Assembly (NCBI GenBank): GCA_009840005.1
Contig: VXOR01000084.1
Coordinates: 1 to 60,365, forward strand
From: Gemmatimonadota bacterium
Lineage (GTDB): Bacteria > Latescibacterota > UBA2968 > UBA8231
Direction of reading: 5' to 3'
Length of the DNA stretch: 60,365 nt
The notes under the pieces were generated by a model. That model ran no database searches and had not been told where the DNA came from. It was given only the letters and a program-made list of their open reading frames with translations. Made by a program: the position numbers and the translations under genes. This document shows, in pieces, positions 33,628 through 42,877 of this stretch; within the stretch, counting starts at the first letter, position 1, and each line of letters starts with the position of its first letter.

Positions 33628-35036
33628 GGGGTGTGCGTCAAGCGATCTCGCAACGCTTGGCCCTTGTCTGTTAGCCGATACTGCTGCTTGCTGCTTCTGG
33701 GTTTGTCGGGGATGGTCATTTCCACCAACTCTGCTTCAATGGCCGGACGCAGATAAAGAAGACGGAAGTTCTTTTCTGCTTTGAGTCCAAGAGCCTTCTG
33801 CAAGGAATTGCGGTCCATTGCTCCGCTCATAACCTGAAGAAGTCCCATAACTTCGGGTGTGACTTCGGGTGTGACTTCGGGTGTGACTTGGTGCCGACTT
33901 GGTCTCAACTTGGTCTCAACTTCTGCGGTCGGCCTGATAAAGGTCGTCGTCACCCAGTGCTCGGACACGTCGATCACTGGCTTCGCCACCCCGTGCTCTC
34001 GGCAAAGCTCCCGAATGCGCCGGATGCCGGAACCGATTTGCTCCACCACGTCCATGCGGTACAACATGCCGAACAGCAGCGGATTGCGCGGGATGCTCTT
34101 AGTGCCCAGATCTGCTTCCTCCATCCCTGCGGGCAATCCGCCTGGACTGACGATTTCGATCCGGTCTTTGAAGACGTAAATCTGGACGTTCGCAGTTGAG
34201 CGGTAGTCGCGGTGGGCCACGGCATTCGCCACCGCTTCCCGCAGGGCCTCTTCGGGCAACTCCGGCCGTTCCTGCCGCCTCACGTGCTTGATGATGTACT
34301 CGACATTGATTTTGGTGAGAATCCAAGCGACTACTTCGTCTATCATCGTCGGAATGTCGCTGTGGAAGTCCCGCCGATCGAGAATCCTCACCTTCTCGGT
34401 CCCCATGAACAGGGCACAAGACACTTGGGCAGTGGTCGTGAACCTCCGAATGTCTCGTGCCAGAAGCCATGCTCCGGCGTAGGTCATGCGGTCTTGTACA
34501 TCGACTAGGCCGAGGTTGCGGAGGGCCACGAGCCGCTCCATGGCCGCTGGAATTTTGGCGCGTTCACTAAACCGCGCCCAAGTCTCGTCATCAAGGTCGC
34601 TTTCCATGGAGAAAATCTCACAGGGTTTTTTGTCAAAATGAAGACGCCCAACTGCGTAGAACAGGTTTTCCACTTCCTCATTCGACATCTGTTGACTATT
34701 CGCCCCGTCGCGTATGAAAAATCGTCCGCCAAACGAGTAGGGCTTGCGTTCCTGTGGCGGCACGACCACGCACAAGACCTCACCGACGCTCTCGACTTCC
34801 ACCGAGATCGGCGGATCCGCCGACCGTGCAGTGCTTTGCACCCTCGACTTTAGCTGATTGTGGTCGGCTACACCAACGATCTCCCCGGCATCCGAGACCC
34901 CGAGCAGGATCACCCCGCCGGTAGCATTGGCGAAGGCGCACATCTCCCGTCCGAGGTCGGAAGGCATGGCCCGCTTGAACTCGGTGGTGAAGCCTTCGCC
35001 GAGGGCGATGAGGCCGGAGAGCGATTGGGGGTTCAT
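33624..35036 (-). CDS. AlbA_2/RecG-like ATP-binding protein in type I RM operon
   Basis: A 470-residue protein. Residues 1-~130 form an AlbA_2 (Schlafen-like) domain (GEGFTTEFKR, ANATGGVILLGVSD). The C-terminal part has a GHKL-like ATPase segment with EALREAVANAVAHRDY and SPGGLPAGM, typical of RecG-related transcriptional regulators. Near the end a tandem TPEV repeat lies before a winged-helix-like segment (LRDRLTH). It sits between hsdS and hsdR with 4-bp overlaps on both sides and seems intact, unlike its neighbours. A regulatory or defence-accessory role is inferred. Confidence 0.85.
   Translation of the reverse strand: MNPQSLSGLIALGEGFTTEFKRAMPSDLGREMCAFANATGGVILLGVSDAGEIVGVADHNQLKSRVQSTARSADPPISVEVESVGEVLCVVVPPQERKPYSFGGRFFIRDGANSQQMSNEEVENLFYAVGRLHFDKKPCEIFSMESDLDDETWARFSERAKIPAAMERLVALRNLGLVDVQDRMTYAGAWLLARDIRRFTTTAQVSCALFMGTEKVRILDRRDFHSDIPTMIDEVVAWILTKINVEYIIKHVRRQERPELPEEALREAVANAVAHRDYRSTANVQIYVFKDRIEIVSPGGLPAGMEEADLGTKSIPRNPLLFGMLYRMDVVEQIGSGIRRIRELCREHGVAKPVIDVSEHWVTTTFIRPTAEVETKLRPSRHQVTPEVTPEVTPEVMGLLQVMSGAMDRNSLQKALGLKAEKNFRLLYLRPAIEAELVEMTIPDKPRSSKQQYRLTDKGQALRDRLTHTP
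33850..33885. repeat. 12-bp tandem repeat (TPEV codons) in the AlbA-like gene
   Basis: Three head-to-tail 12-bp units of ACTTCGGGTGTG on the plus strand encode VTPE on the minus strand. Because 12 is a multiple of 3, copy-number change would keep the frame and alter linker length. Adjacent ACTTGGTCTCA is also duplicated. Confidence 0.85.
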
Positions 35037-36136
35037 ATTATTATCTTGCCGTTCATCAGGCGCGGGAGGAGTAAGTCACGAGCTCTCGCAAGTTGGTCAT
35101 TTATTACGGTCAATTGCTCAATCTGGTCGATGTTCGGGGCCACTGCTGAACTGAACTGATCGAGTATTTGTTGCGATGGAATGACTACTGGAATAGCAGA
35201 GAATTTGGATTTGTTGATGTTGGGCATTGTTGCGCCACCACCCACGCCTTCAAGTAACGGTCTCAAGGTCTCTGCCATAAAAAATGACCAGTATAGTAGT
35301 GAATCCGTTCGTGGAATAATAGCGTTAATCTGTTGATTGGTCTGAGCGACACTCGCATTCAGGGCAACAATCCCGACCGTACCAATACATGAGACTAGAA
35401 TCGACCTTGGTGGCAGCATCTTGGTCGCTTGGCTACTTGCCCCTTCGTCGCTAAGGTTCTCCTCCGTCTTCGTGACAACGCTGTTCCCGTGCATGTCTGG
35501 GGTTTTGATAAACGGAATGTCGTCGCCGTAATAGGATACCATTTTCTTGCTCGGAGTCTTCCCGGTAACAATTTCGCCAAGACTGCCGATTACCCCAGAA
35601 GTCCATCCCTCCGGCACGCCGTCCTTGATCTTGACATGCTCATGGCCGGGGAAGCGGAGGTGAACAAACCACTCCTTGTAGAGCAGCCGCGCCGCCTGTT
35701 CCAGCAACTGAATCCGCCGCCGGTTGTTCTCGATCAGGTCGTCGTAGGCGGAAATAACACCGATTATTCGTTCCTGGTGCTCCCTTGGAGGTAGGACAAC
35801 CGGCACTGACGCAAGAATCCTTTGGTTCAAATTCGGCATCGTCGCACCAATTGCATGCTGCGTCAAGTACGATCGTGTCTCATGGAAGCCCAAGAACCGA
35901 ACCAGATAGCGATTATCACATTGAGGATGATTCAACCGTAGGAGCAAACATCCGGTGCCACATAACCAGCCGTCTTCCTTGCCTGTGATGTACGCACGAC
36001 GTGTTACGTCACCACGCCGACTAAAAACAATGTCTCCCACACGCATTACATGTCGGGTCAGTCTGTCGCGATCTTGTTCATTGATTTGAGATACCCCGTA
36101 TTCGCTGATCTCATTGTCACCAAGTTGTTGGGGCAT
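35033..36136 (-). CDS. hsdS: Type I restriction specificity subunit S, 5' end disrupted
   Basis: The open frame from the internal ATG encodes 367 residues with two target-recognition domains: TRD1 part with QQLGDNEI and SRRGDVTRRAYI, conserved helix LPPREHQERIIGVISAYDDLI, then TRD2 with GEIVTGKTPSKKMV and a second conserved helix. In-frame coding continues upstream to 36304 (WEITIGSLQ, GEGFIQTGPFGSQLHAHDY) but without any ATG, GTG or TTG, and ends at a TGA at 36305-36307. Another frame reads VEKIEVELSGLENG, implying a frameshift near 36275. The first ~55 residues of TRD1 are likely lost from any product starting at 36136. Confidence 0.8.
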   Translation of the reverse strand: MPQQLGDNEISEYGVSQINEQDRDRLTRHVMRVGDIVFSRRGDVTRRAYITGKEDGWLCGTGCLLLRLNHPQCDNRYLVRFLGFHETRSYLTQHAIGATMPNLNQRILASVPVVLPPREHQERIIGVISAYDDLIENNRRRIQLLEQAARLLYKEWFVHLRFPGHEHVKIKDGVPEGWTSGVIGSLGEIVTGKTPSKKMVSYYGDDIPFIKTPDMHGNSVVTKTEENLSDEGASSQATKMLPPRSILVSCIGTVGIVALNASVAQTNQQINAIIPRTDSLLYWSFFMAETLRPLLEGVGGGATMPNINKSKFSAIPVVIPSQQILDQFSSAVAPNIDQIEQLTVINDQLARARDLLLPRLMNGKIII

Positions 36137-36349
36137 GACAACGGGAATACCGTGCTCTACATAATCGTGAGCATGCAGTTGACTTCCAAAAGGACCTGTC
36201 TGAATAAATCCTTCGCCGCTCTCGACTAGATCGCCAAGGGTTGTTTGCAGACTGCCTATAGTAATTTCCCATTCTCCAGCCCCGACAACTCCACCTCTAT
36301 CTTTTCAACAGTAGGCAAATTTGTGCAGCAAGCTGCTGCACTATTGCTC

Positions 36350-36541
36350 CTACTCCTTATACATCTCGGGATCCGGCTCAATCTCAATGACCTTGCCTTT
36401 TTCCATAACCACTACCCCGGTCTTGTGCTGATGCGCGATCTTGTGCGCACGTCTAGCAGCCCGGTGTAGCGCATTAAGAATATCCTGTGTTTCCTTGTCC
36501 TCATATTGCGAGGCAGGAGCATCTCGATTTCGTTCAGTCAT
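36350..36541 (-). CDS. Small hypothetical protein in RM operon
   Basis: A 63-residue protein (MTERNRDAPASQYED, LNALHRAARRAHKIAHQ, TGVVVMEKGKVIEIEPD). A helix followed by a beta strand of the VVxMEKGKVIE type recalls small antitoxin-like proteins of environmental bacteria, but no firm family is known. The ATG overlaps the stop (ATGA) of an open remnant frame lying past the broken hsdM, so it seems to belong to another, truncated operon partner rather than to the RM system. Confidence 0.55.
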   Translation of the reverse strand: MTERNRDAPASQYEDKETQDILNALHRAARRAHKIAHQHKTGVVVMEKGKVIEIEPDPEMYKE

Positions 36542-36560
36542 GGGTTTTCTCCCTTATCAA

Positions 36561-37562
36561 TCAATGTGGGAATACGACCGCTGTTATCAAGCCACCGCCA
36601 ATAATCGACGATGTGGCGATACGTACGCTGACTTTGCCCTGCTTGTTGACACCAGGCAGGCCAAACGGCAAGCGCGGATCAACCTTCACCTTGTCGGCGT
36701 CAATCTCGTCCACATTAAAAGGCGGATTGGCCATGACATAGTCGGCCTGCCCCACCAGTTCGTGCGGGTCCTCGTAATACGTGATGGCCTGCTGAATGTC
36801 CCCTTCGAGGCCGTGGACGGCGAGGTTCATCTTGGCGAGGTGGATAGTGGTGGCGTTTTTCTCCAAACCGCGAAAAGTGAGCCGCTCGGTGGGGCTTTGA
36901 CCATGCTCCTCCACAGTGCGGGCACTCTGCACGAACATGCCACCGGAGCCGCATGCCGGGTCCAGCACAGTGCCGCGCTGCGGATCGAGCCCATGGGCAA
37001 TCAGCGACACCAGCGACACAGGCGTAAAGAACTCCCCGCCGTCGTGGGCCTTCTGATCGGCGAACTGCGTCAGAAAGTACTCGTAGATGCGGCCGAAGAC
37101 ATCGCCAGAAACCTGCTTCAACTCGTCCGGGTTGAGCGTACGCAAGAGCTGGCCAAGGACGGCACTGTCCAATTCCCGGTATTCGCTCTTGGGCAGGACG
37201 CCGCGCAAGCTGTCGTAGTCGTTCTCAATAGACTCCATAGCCGCGATGAGCGCTCTGGCCCGGTCCGCGCCGTCGGGCAGCGCGACGAGATAGTCGAACT
37301 GCGCCTCGGGCCGGAGGAAGATAGCGCTCTGCTGGGAAAAATCCTCCTTGGTCAGCGCCCGTTTCACGCCACCGCGAGTAGGTAAGTTGGCCTCTATGTC
37401 GTCCTTGACTGCCAAATAGCGGCTGTAGGCGTGGCGCAGGAAGACCAGTCCCATCACCGGCAGAAAGTACTCGTTGCTGGCGTGACTGGAGTTGGCGCGC
37501 AGCATATCCGCCGCGCTCCAGAGCCGTCTTTCAATAGCTTCAATGTGTTCGAGTTGCGACAT
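36561..37562 (-). pseudogene. hsdM: Type I DNA methyltransferase subunit M, C-terminally truncated
   Basis: The N-terminal 310 residues match HsdM: HsdM_N (ERRLWSAADMLRANS), the S-adenosylmethionine site DPACGSGGMF, and the catalytic NPPF motif (ANPPFNVDEID). After LPFGLPGVNKQGKVS the expected ~180-residue C-terminus is missing; the reading runs into VRIATSS and stops at 36561. Another frame past the junction reads TYRHIVDYWRWLDNSGRIP and ends TGA overlapping the small gene at 36541, suggesting a deletion fused hsdM to a foreign tail. Methylation activity is doubtful. Confidence 0.8.
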
Positions 37563-37643
37563 ACTTATCCCGCAGCAAAAGGAGGCTTACATGCCCCACG
37601 CAATGATGACTCCATATATCTGCGGCACTTCAAGCGAACAACC

Positions 37644-39116
37644 CTACATCCCCACCGCAAACACCTTCGCCCGGCCCATGTGCAGGCGAATGGCCACCTG
37701 CCTGCCGCGCAAGGCCGACAAATCGCTACTGCCCCGCCACGTCGCCACCCTAGCCAACTCGTCGCCGGCCAACACGTCCGCCTCCTCCAACCCAAAGCCC
37801 TCTATGGCCTGCACCGGTGCGGCCGGCGAAGAAGGCGGCTCGACCAGCTCGGCCTTGATCCAACCGCCTTCCCTTTGCGTCTGGAAATTGAGCGTCAGCT
37901 CGCGGCCCTCGCACTCTCGTTCAACCAGCGTTACGCGCCCCTCCACCGGCGCTTCGAGAGCGACCAGCCGATCCCGCTTCCAAGTAGCCCAACGCCATTC
38001 CGCGGGACGGCCTGGATCGTGCCGCTCTCCCCAGTCGTGCAAATCGTACTGGCCAATGAACATCACGCCCCACGTCTCCGAGTCGAGCGGAACCATTTCC
38101 GGGAAGGCAAACACCATGCCGTATCCTTCCGGCTCGCCGGAGATGATGGGCTTGCGCTCGGGCCGACTCCACAGCAAGCCGTCGCGGCTAGTCGCCAATT
38201 GCACATCTACCGTGGCCGTCCAGCGGTGGTACATGGCTGGGAACATCAGGTGGAAGCCGCCGTGGGGATAGCGGCAATAGCCCGCCGCGTACACGTCATC
38301 GTCTATGGGATCTTGCGGATCCGTGCCGAATACCGGGCGCGGCGGCGACCAGTTCCCAAACTCCGCGCCCTCAGTGCGGCGCACAATGCGGCGGCGGCTT
38401 TGATGGCCGCGCAAATAGGCTACGTATTGACCGGCTTCCGCGTCGTACGCGGCGATATTGTGGCTGTCGAGTCCGGTGCGGCCCACGTTCAAAAGCGGCT
38501 CCTCCAAGAAGGTCCACTGCTTGCCGTCGGGCGACACCGCACCTTTGAGCAAACCGACGAAATACAAGGCGGCGGCCCGCTGCTCTGGTGTGTAGCCAGC
38601 CTCTTCCATGGCGCGGCGAATGGCCCACTTGCGCTCCCGCGTCATCGCGGGCACCGGCACGCCCTCGTGATAGGTAATAGAATCGCGTGCCATGGCCTTG
38701 TAGCGAGCCTCCGGCGGGGCCACGGGATCCACAAACACGGATTGCAGCCCAAAGTCGCCGAAGCGGAAGAGCAGGTTATTGGCCGTGCTGCCGTCGTACT
38801 CTTGCAAATGCAGGGCCGGTCGCTCCCAACAAAAACCGTCCGCGCTCTCGGCGTACGCAATGAAGGGGAGTTGGTCGTCCCCAGCGCCGCGGGCGATGTA
38901 CCACATCTTCAGCACTCCGCCATCGCAAAGCATGGCTTGCGGCGTTAGGCCACCCATCTCCCAAGGGTGCTCAGGCTTGATAAAGACCGGAGATTTACTC
39001 GCCTCCTGCACAGCCAAGCGCACGCCAACCGGCGGGTCTTGCACCCAAGCTTGGCCGCCTTCGATGCCGGCTTGACCGGCCCATACACCATACCAATCGA
39101 GAAAGGGCTGCATCAT
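37644..39116 (-). CDS. GH32/GH43-like five-bladed propeller protein
   Basis: A 490-residue protein with repeats like AYAESADGFCWERPALHL, TAVSPDGKQWTFLEEP-style blades (VSPDGKQWTFL), LATSRDGLLWSRPE and DLHDWGERHD, a pattern of GH32/43-type or uncharacterised glycosidase propellers. It shares architecture with the gene at 14644 (both lack a signal peptide, both end in a beta-sandwich with LNFQTQREGG or LNADARWGE). Its start lies 3 bp after the P-loop kinase gene's stop, so the two are in one transcript. Catalytic residues are not certain. Confidence 0.7.
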   Translation of the reverse strand: MMQPFLDWYGVWAGQAGIEGGQAWVQDPPVGVRLAVQEASKSPVFIKPEHPWEMGGLTPQAMLCDGGVLKMWYIARGAGDDQLPFIAYAESADGFCWERPALHLQEYDGSTANNLLFRFGDFGLQSVFVDPVAPPEARYKAMARDSITYHEGVPVPAMTRERKWAIRRAMEEAGYTPEQRAAALYFVGLLKGAVSPDGKQWTFLEEPLLNVGRTGLDSHNIAAYDAEAGQYVAYLRGHQSRRRIVRRTEGAEFGNWSPPRPVFGTDPQDPIDDDVYAAGYCRYPHGGFHLMFPAMYHRWTATVDVQLATSRDGLLWSRPERKPIISGEPEGYGMVFAFPEMVPLDSETWGVMFIGQYDLHDWGERHDPGRPAEWRWATWKRDRLVALEAPVEGRVTLVERECEGRELTLNFQTQREGGWIKAELVEPPSSPAAPVQAIEGFGLEEADVLAGDELARVATWRGSSDLSALRGRQVAIRLHMGRAKVFAVGM

Positions 39117-39119
39117 GGC

Positions 39120-39782
39120 TTAGGCCGGCCAGTTCTGGTGGGCCAAAAGGCGCAAGCGGTCGGTTTCGCTCAGGTGCTGCTTGATTTCTCCTGCGAACTC
39201 CGCCAAGGTCTGCTCCACTGTGGCGTCGGACGTGTCGAGGGCGAATTTTTTGCGGATGAGCGAATCGCGGTATTCCTCCTCAAAGCGCTGCAACACGTGC
39301 TCGATGTCCTTTTCCTGCACCACCGGCCGCTCGTGCGGCTGCTCGCGCATGCGCTGGGCAATGACTTCGGGCCGCGCGCGCAGCAACACGAGTACCGTGT
39401 CGGGCGCGTGCTGCATGACCTCCTCGTCGAAGGAACGAGCCAGTGCGGCGCGGTCGCCGTACTCGCCTCGGCCCCCGTAGCCGTAGTATAAGGGCGCGTA
39501 CACGGCCTCCTCAATGTGGAAACCCACCAAGTTGTGATCCGGGTCGCTGTAGAAAGCGGAATGAAAGTGGTAGTTCATCATGTAGCGCTGAAACATCTCC
39601 TTCAACCGCGGGCTGAGAGCCAACAGTTGCTCCTGCTCCTCTACGGGGAACTCGTTGCACGGCAGGCTGAAGTGGTCGTGAAAGGTGCGCGACGAGCCAA
39701 AGGTGCGCTCGATCCAACCGACGATGGCGTTGGCCAAGGTTGTCTTGCCAGCGTATTCGCAACCTACGAGAATCAGTTTCAT
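39120..39782 (-). CDS. P-loop kinase-like protein
   Basis: A 220-residue nucleoside/nucleotide-kinase-like protein. The Walker A motif is GCEYAGKTTL at residues 8-17. Later ARPEVIAQRM and RFEEEYRDSLI resemble the LID region and C-terminal helices of thymidylate or deoxynucleoside kinases. Substrate unknown. It precedes and is coupled to the GH32/43-like gene. A GGAGAACGG site precedes the ATG. Confidence 0.72.
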   Translation of the reverse strand: MKLILVGCEYAGKTTLANAIVGWIERTFGSSRTFHDHFSLPCNEFPVEEQEQLLALSPRLKEMFQRYMMNYHFHSAFYSDPDHNLVGFHIEEAVYAPLYYGYGGRGEYGDRAALARSFDEEVMQHAPDTVLVLLRARPEVIAQRMREQPHERPVVQEKDIEHVLQRFEEEYRDSLIRKKFALDTSDATVEQTLAEFAGEIKQHLSETDRLRLLAHQNWPA

Positions 39783-39892
39783 GTTCCGTTCTCCCGCGCC
39801 TGAACGGCGCTAATTGAGGTTATAGCTTCGCGTGATAACGCCATAATATAGCGCCAAGAACGGGTCGGACCTAAGAACCCCGGTGCCTGGCG

Positions 39893-41230
39893 TCAGTCCT
39901 CAGCGTGAGGCAGGTCGAACACTAACTCTTTGCCCGCTTTGAACAAATCGTGCAGATGCACATAGCGGAACAGCGAGCTTCTGCCCGTCAGGTAGAGATT
40001 CTCAAAGGTCTGGAAGTAGGCAACGAGGCGTTCTACATGCTCGGCCAATCCCACTTCGAGCACGGGATAGGCAAAGGGCAATTTGTAGGTCGCAAAGCAT
40101 ACAACTTCGCCTTCTGCAATCGGCTTTACGCGCTGCAACGCTTCCCATACGGAGCGGCGCAACGCCTCTGCCGACATGTTCCACACGGCATCTTCGCGAA
40201 AACAGGGCAGTTCAAGCACAATAGCGGTTTGCCCCTCGGGTGCCATGTGGCGGCTGCGATTTTTGGGTTCGTACAGGCGCGTAAATGGGAACTCTGCGCC
40301 GGGAAAATAGAGCGAGGCATTGGGCGAAAAACATGGGCGATCCAAACCGAACACGCAAAGAATCAAATTGCGGTATTTAACCGCATTGGCCGCGGCCAGC
40401 AACTCCGGGGGCGGCGGGGGATCCAGCATCTTCGCCGACAGGGTCAGCGGCAGCGTATTGACGACAGTGGATACCTCCACTTCCGAGTTATCGTTTAGGA
40501 CGACGCGGTCCAAGCGCCCACGCGAATGCACCAGCCGACTCACCCGACTGTTGACGTGAATCCGCTTGCTGCCGATAAATTCGCTCATCTTATCGACGAT
40601 CATGCCAAACCCGTACTTGGGGTACAGAAACGAACCGTCCAAATGGCCCGGACGACTAACCTTGCCTAATAGAACCTCCCGCACAAAACTGGCCAGATTC
40701 AGACCTTTCATCCGCCCCCCTGATACATCCGTGGAAAGTTGGTGCGGATCGGCCCCCCACAACTTTCTCGAATAGTTGAGCAAAAAGAGGTTGGCCAGCG
40801 TCTGGCCGTACTGATTCAGAGCGAATTCCCCAAAACTTGCCGCTGGCTTGCGGCGTTTTACGCGCAGGTTCTCGGCGGCGATTTGCAACAGGATTTTGCG
40901 GTCGAGTCGTTTGACCAGATTGCCCATTTGCAGGGGAAAGCTGAAAAACTCGTCTTGAAAAAAAATCTCGCTCGGCGCTGCGACGTCAGAAAGCTCGTCG
41001 CCCAAAAGCTCCTTGATCTCGCAGGTGACCTCCGGGTCTTTGTCGTGCAGGCGATGGGCACCGGTATCAAACAGAAACTCGCCCAAGCGCAGCGTCCGAC
41101 AATTGCCCCCTGGCTGGTCGCCAGCTTCAAAAAGCACAAAATCCAAGCCGCGCTTTTTGGCGTAGTAGCCAGCAGCCAAGCCCGCCGGGCCGCCTCCTAA
41201 AATGTGTATGTCGGCGTCGAGTGTTTTCAT
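39893..41230 (-). CDS. FAD-dependent oxidoreductase (amine oxidase/UDP-galactopyranose mutase-like)
   Basis: A 445-residue flavoprotein. The start is placed at the ATG beginning MKTLDADIHILGGGPAG because the N-terminal dinucleotide motif GGGPAGLAAGYYA follows directly; the open frame upstream only covers the MITE-like element. GGNCRT and FDTGAHRLHD continue the FAD site. Middle and C-terminal regions resemble protoporphyrinogen oxidase and UDP-galactopyranose mutase relatives. It may take part in surface glycan synthesis with the GT-C protein upstream. Exact reaction unknown. Confidence 0.78.
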   Translation of the reverse strand: MKTLDADIHILGGGPAGLAAGYYAKKRGLDFVLFEAGDQPGGNCRTLRLGEFLFDTGAHRLHDKDPEVTCEIKELLGDELSDVAAPSEIFFQDEFFSFPLQMGNLVKRLDRKILLQIAAENLRVKRRKPAASFGEFALNQYGQTLANLFLLNYSRKLWGADPHQLSTDVSGGRMKGLNLASFVREVLLGKVSRPGHLDGSFLYPKYGFGMIVDKMSEFIGSKRIHVNSRVSRLVHSRGRLDRVVLNDNSEVEVSTVVNTLPLTLSAKMLDPPPPPELLAAANAVKYRNLILCVFGLDRPCFSPNASLYFPGAEFPFTRLYEPKNRSRHMAPEGQTAIVLELPCFREDAVWNMSAEALRRSVWEALQRVKPIAEGEVVCFATYKLPFAYPVLEVGLAEHVERLVAYFQTFENLYLTGRSSLFRYVHLHDLFKAGKELVFDLPHAED

Positions 41231-41252
41231 TGCAGGGCGCGCAGGTGAATCA

Positions 41253-41416
41253 ACTGATGTTACGCATCGTCCTGCCCGTGTGCTATCATTGGCAGGTATA
41301 GAGATGCTTCGACTCCGCTTCGCTCCGCTCAGCATGACCTAGGTAGCAAGACATCAGCACCTGTCATGCTGAGCGAAGCGAAGCATCTCATACCTAGGCC
41401 CGTGCGTAACATCAGT
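41253..41416. repeat. MITE-like element B (TIR ACTGATGTTACGCA)
   Basis: A 164-bp element with 14-bp perfect inverted ends ACTGATGTTACGCA and TGCGTAACATCAGT. Inside is a second large inverted pair (GAGATGCTTCG...CTCAGCATGAC against GTCATGCTGAGCGAAGCG...AGCATCTC) spanning much of the length. Its right ~50 bp aligns closely with the right end of the 83-bp element C at 60191-60273. No open frame. It lies between the FAD oxidoreductase start and the GT-C gene stop. Confidence 0.75.
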
Positions 41417-41419
41417 AAA

Positions 41420-42799
41420 TTAATACTCGTACACTGTGAGTTCTGGCCACATGCGGTTGACATACGGGTTGTGATAAAACGTCTTGGTCACCTTCGGCAC
41501 TCGATCTTGCAATGGGCTGCCGATGACCACTAGCTCGGCTGTGTCGTCGAGTGCGTCGAGCGCGTCCAAATCACCCTGGTCTCTAATAGGCATATAGACG
41601 GCCCGCAGCGCCTGGGAGGCCAGATAGTATTTGATCAGAGGCACTGATGCAATGTGCAAGGCATCGTTTTTCTTCGCTGCAAGGTATTGGTGTATCTGGG
41701 CGATGGCCGTAAGCTCTTTGTGCTGGACGACTAAATGCAAGGTCACATAGCCATAGCACAAAAAAAAGGCGACTACAACCAAGCGAAAAAACCGAGGGCC
41801 GTGGGTGGCGATCTGAGCACAAGCAAAAGCTGGGATGAGCGCCAAAAAAGGCAACAGCGGCAAGACGTGCCGACTTTTGTGCACCACATTTTGAAAGAGG
41901 AAAATCCAGCCCAGATAGAGGACGCAACCTACAAACGGCGCACTCAGCAACACCGAGCGGTCCACGGTGCGCCAATTAGCCACCATAATACCCAACAGCG
42001 CAACAGTAGTACAGGCCGTCACTACATGGCGTCCCTCCCAGTAGAGACCAAAACCATCGGCCCATATGCTCTCGAACAGCCCAATCGACCGCAGGGCGAA
42101 ATCGGACTCAGTGGCAACCGTGCCGCCAAAGTCGGCGAAGTGACCCTGCGTCTGCGTCTGCGCTGCCTTTACTAGTTCGGTCCAGCCAGTGATCGCGATT
42201 AAGGGAATCAGCCAGACGGCGACGCCAGCCGCACCAGCAGCGACGAATTGCAATCGCGGCCCTCGCTCCTTCAACCTCAGCAACAGAGGCACCAACAACA
42301 TGGGAGCATAAGAAAGGCGCACCCCGAGCGAGATCCCCGCGATAAAAAATCCCAACCCCGCTTTGCCCGACTCTTGCTTGGCGACAAAATAGCAACAAGC
42401 CAAAACGCCGGCGACGCCCATGGCATCGGGCATATAGCGATTGCTCATCAGCCACAGCAGCGGATTGAAGAATAGCAGCAAGACAGCGATCAGGCCCAAG
42501 GGCGTGGTGATTTTAACCTGAGCAATGCCGAGCGCGAAATAGATTATGCCAAAAGTCGCTGCGCCGCCCAGCATTGCAAACGCCACGGCATAGCGGTCGG
42601 TGAGTACGTAGATTGCCTTGGCGAGAAAGCAAAAGACCGGATAGGCTGGGAAGTGAGGTTGTAATTTGGCTACGTCGAAATCGACCACCCCCAAGGCGAA
42701 GCGCAAGCTATCTAAGTCTTCTATATAGTACACAGCGCTCATAAGCCGCGATCCCAGACACAGAATCAGCACCACACCCCATACCTTGCGCTCAGTCAC
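41420..42799 (-). CDS. GT-C type membrane glycosyltransferase-like protein
   Basis: A 459-residue membrane protein with ~10-12 hydrophobic segments and a GTG start behind CTAGGAGCAAG. An early extracytoplasmic loop has YYIEDLDSLRFALGV and LQPHFPAYPVF, the acidic and PHFPAYP pattern of PMT/ArnT-like GT-C transferases that use polyprenyl-phosphate sugars. It may glycosylate surface molecules. Family-level assignment only. A terminator-like hairpin lies in the gap between its start and the DUF4856 gene. Confidence 0.7.
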   Translation of the reverse strand: MTERKVWGVVLILCLGSRLMSAVYYIEDLDSLRFALGVVDFDVAKLQPHFPAYPVFCFLAKAIYVLTDRYAVAFAMLGGAATFGIIYFALGIAQVKITTPLGLIAVLLLFFNPLLWLMSNRYMPDAMGVAGVLACCYFVAKQESGKAGLGFFIAGISLGVRLSYAPMLLVPLLLRLKERGPRLQFVAAGAAGVAVWLIPLIAITGWTELVKAAQTQTQGHFADFGGTVATESDFALRSIGLFESIWADGFGLYWEGRHVVTACTTVALLGIMVANWRTVDRSVLLSAPFVGCVLYLGWIFLFQNVVHKSRHVLPLLPFLALIPAFACAQIATHGPRFFRLVVVAFFLCYGYVTLHLVVQHKELTAIAQIHQYLAAKKNDALHIASVPLIKYYLASQALRAVYMPIRDQGDLDALDALDDTAELVVIGSPLQDRVPKVTKTFYHNPYVNRMWPELTVYEY

Positions 42800-42877
42800 G
42801 CCTCGCTTGCTCCTAGAAAGGGAATTCTGCCATGACGAAATCTAATAAGCTACCTAGAAATTTCGGTTGACAAATAC

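Noticed and set aside
41295..41395. Possible transcription terminator between the FAD oxidoreductase and GT-C genes
   Set aside because: The inverted sequence is part of the longer MITE-like element with matching copies elsewhere, and there is no T-tract.
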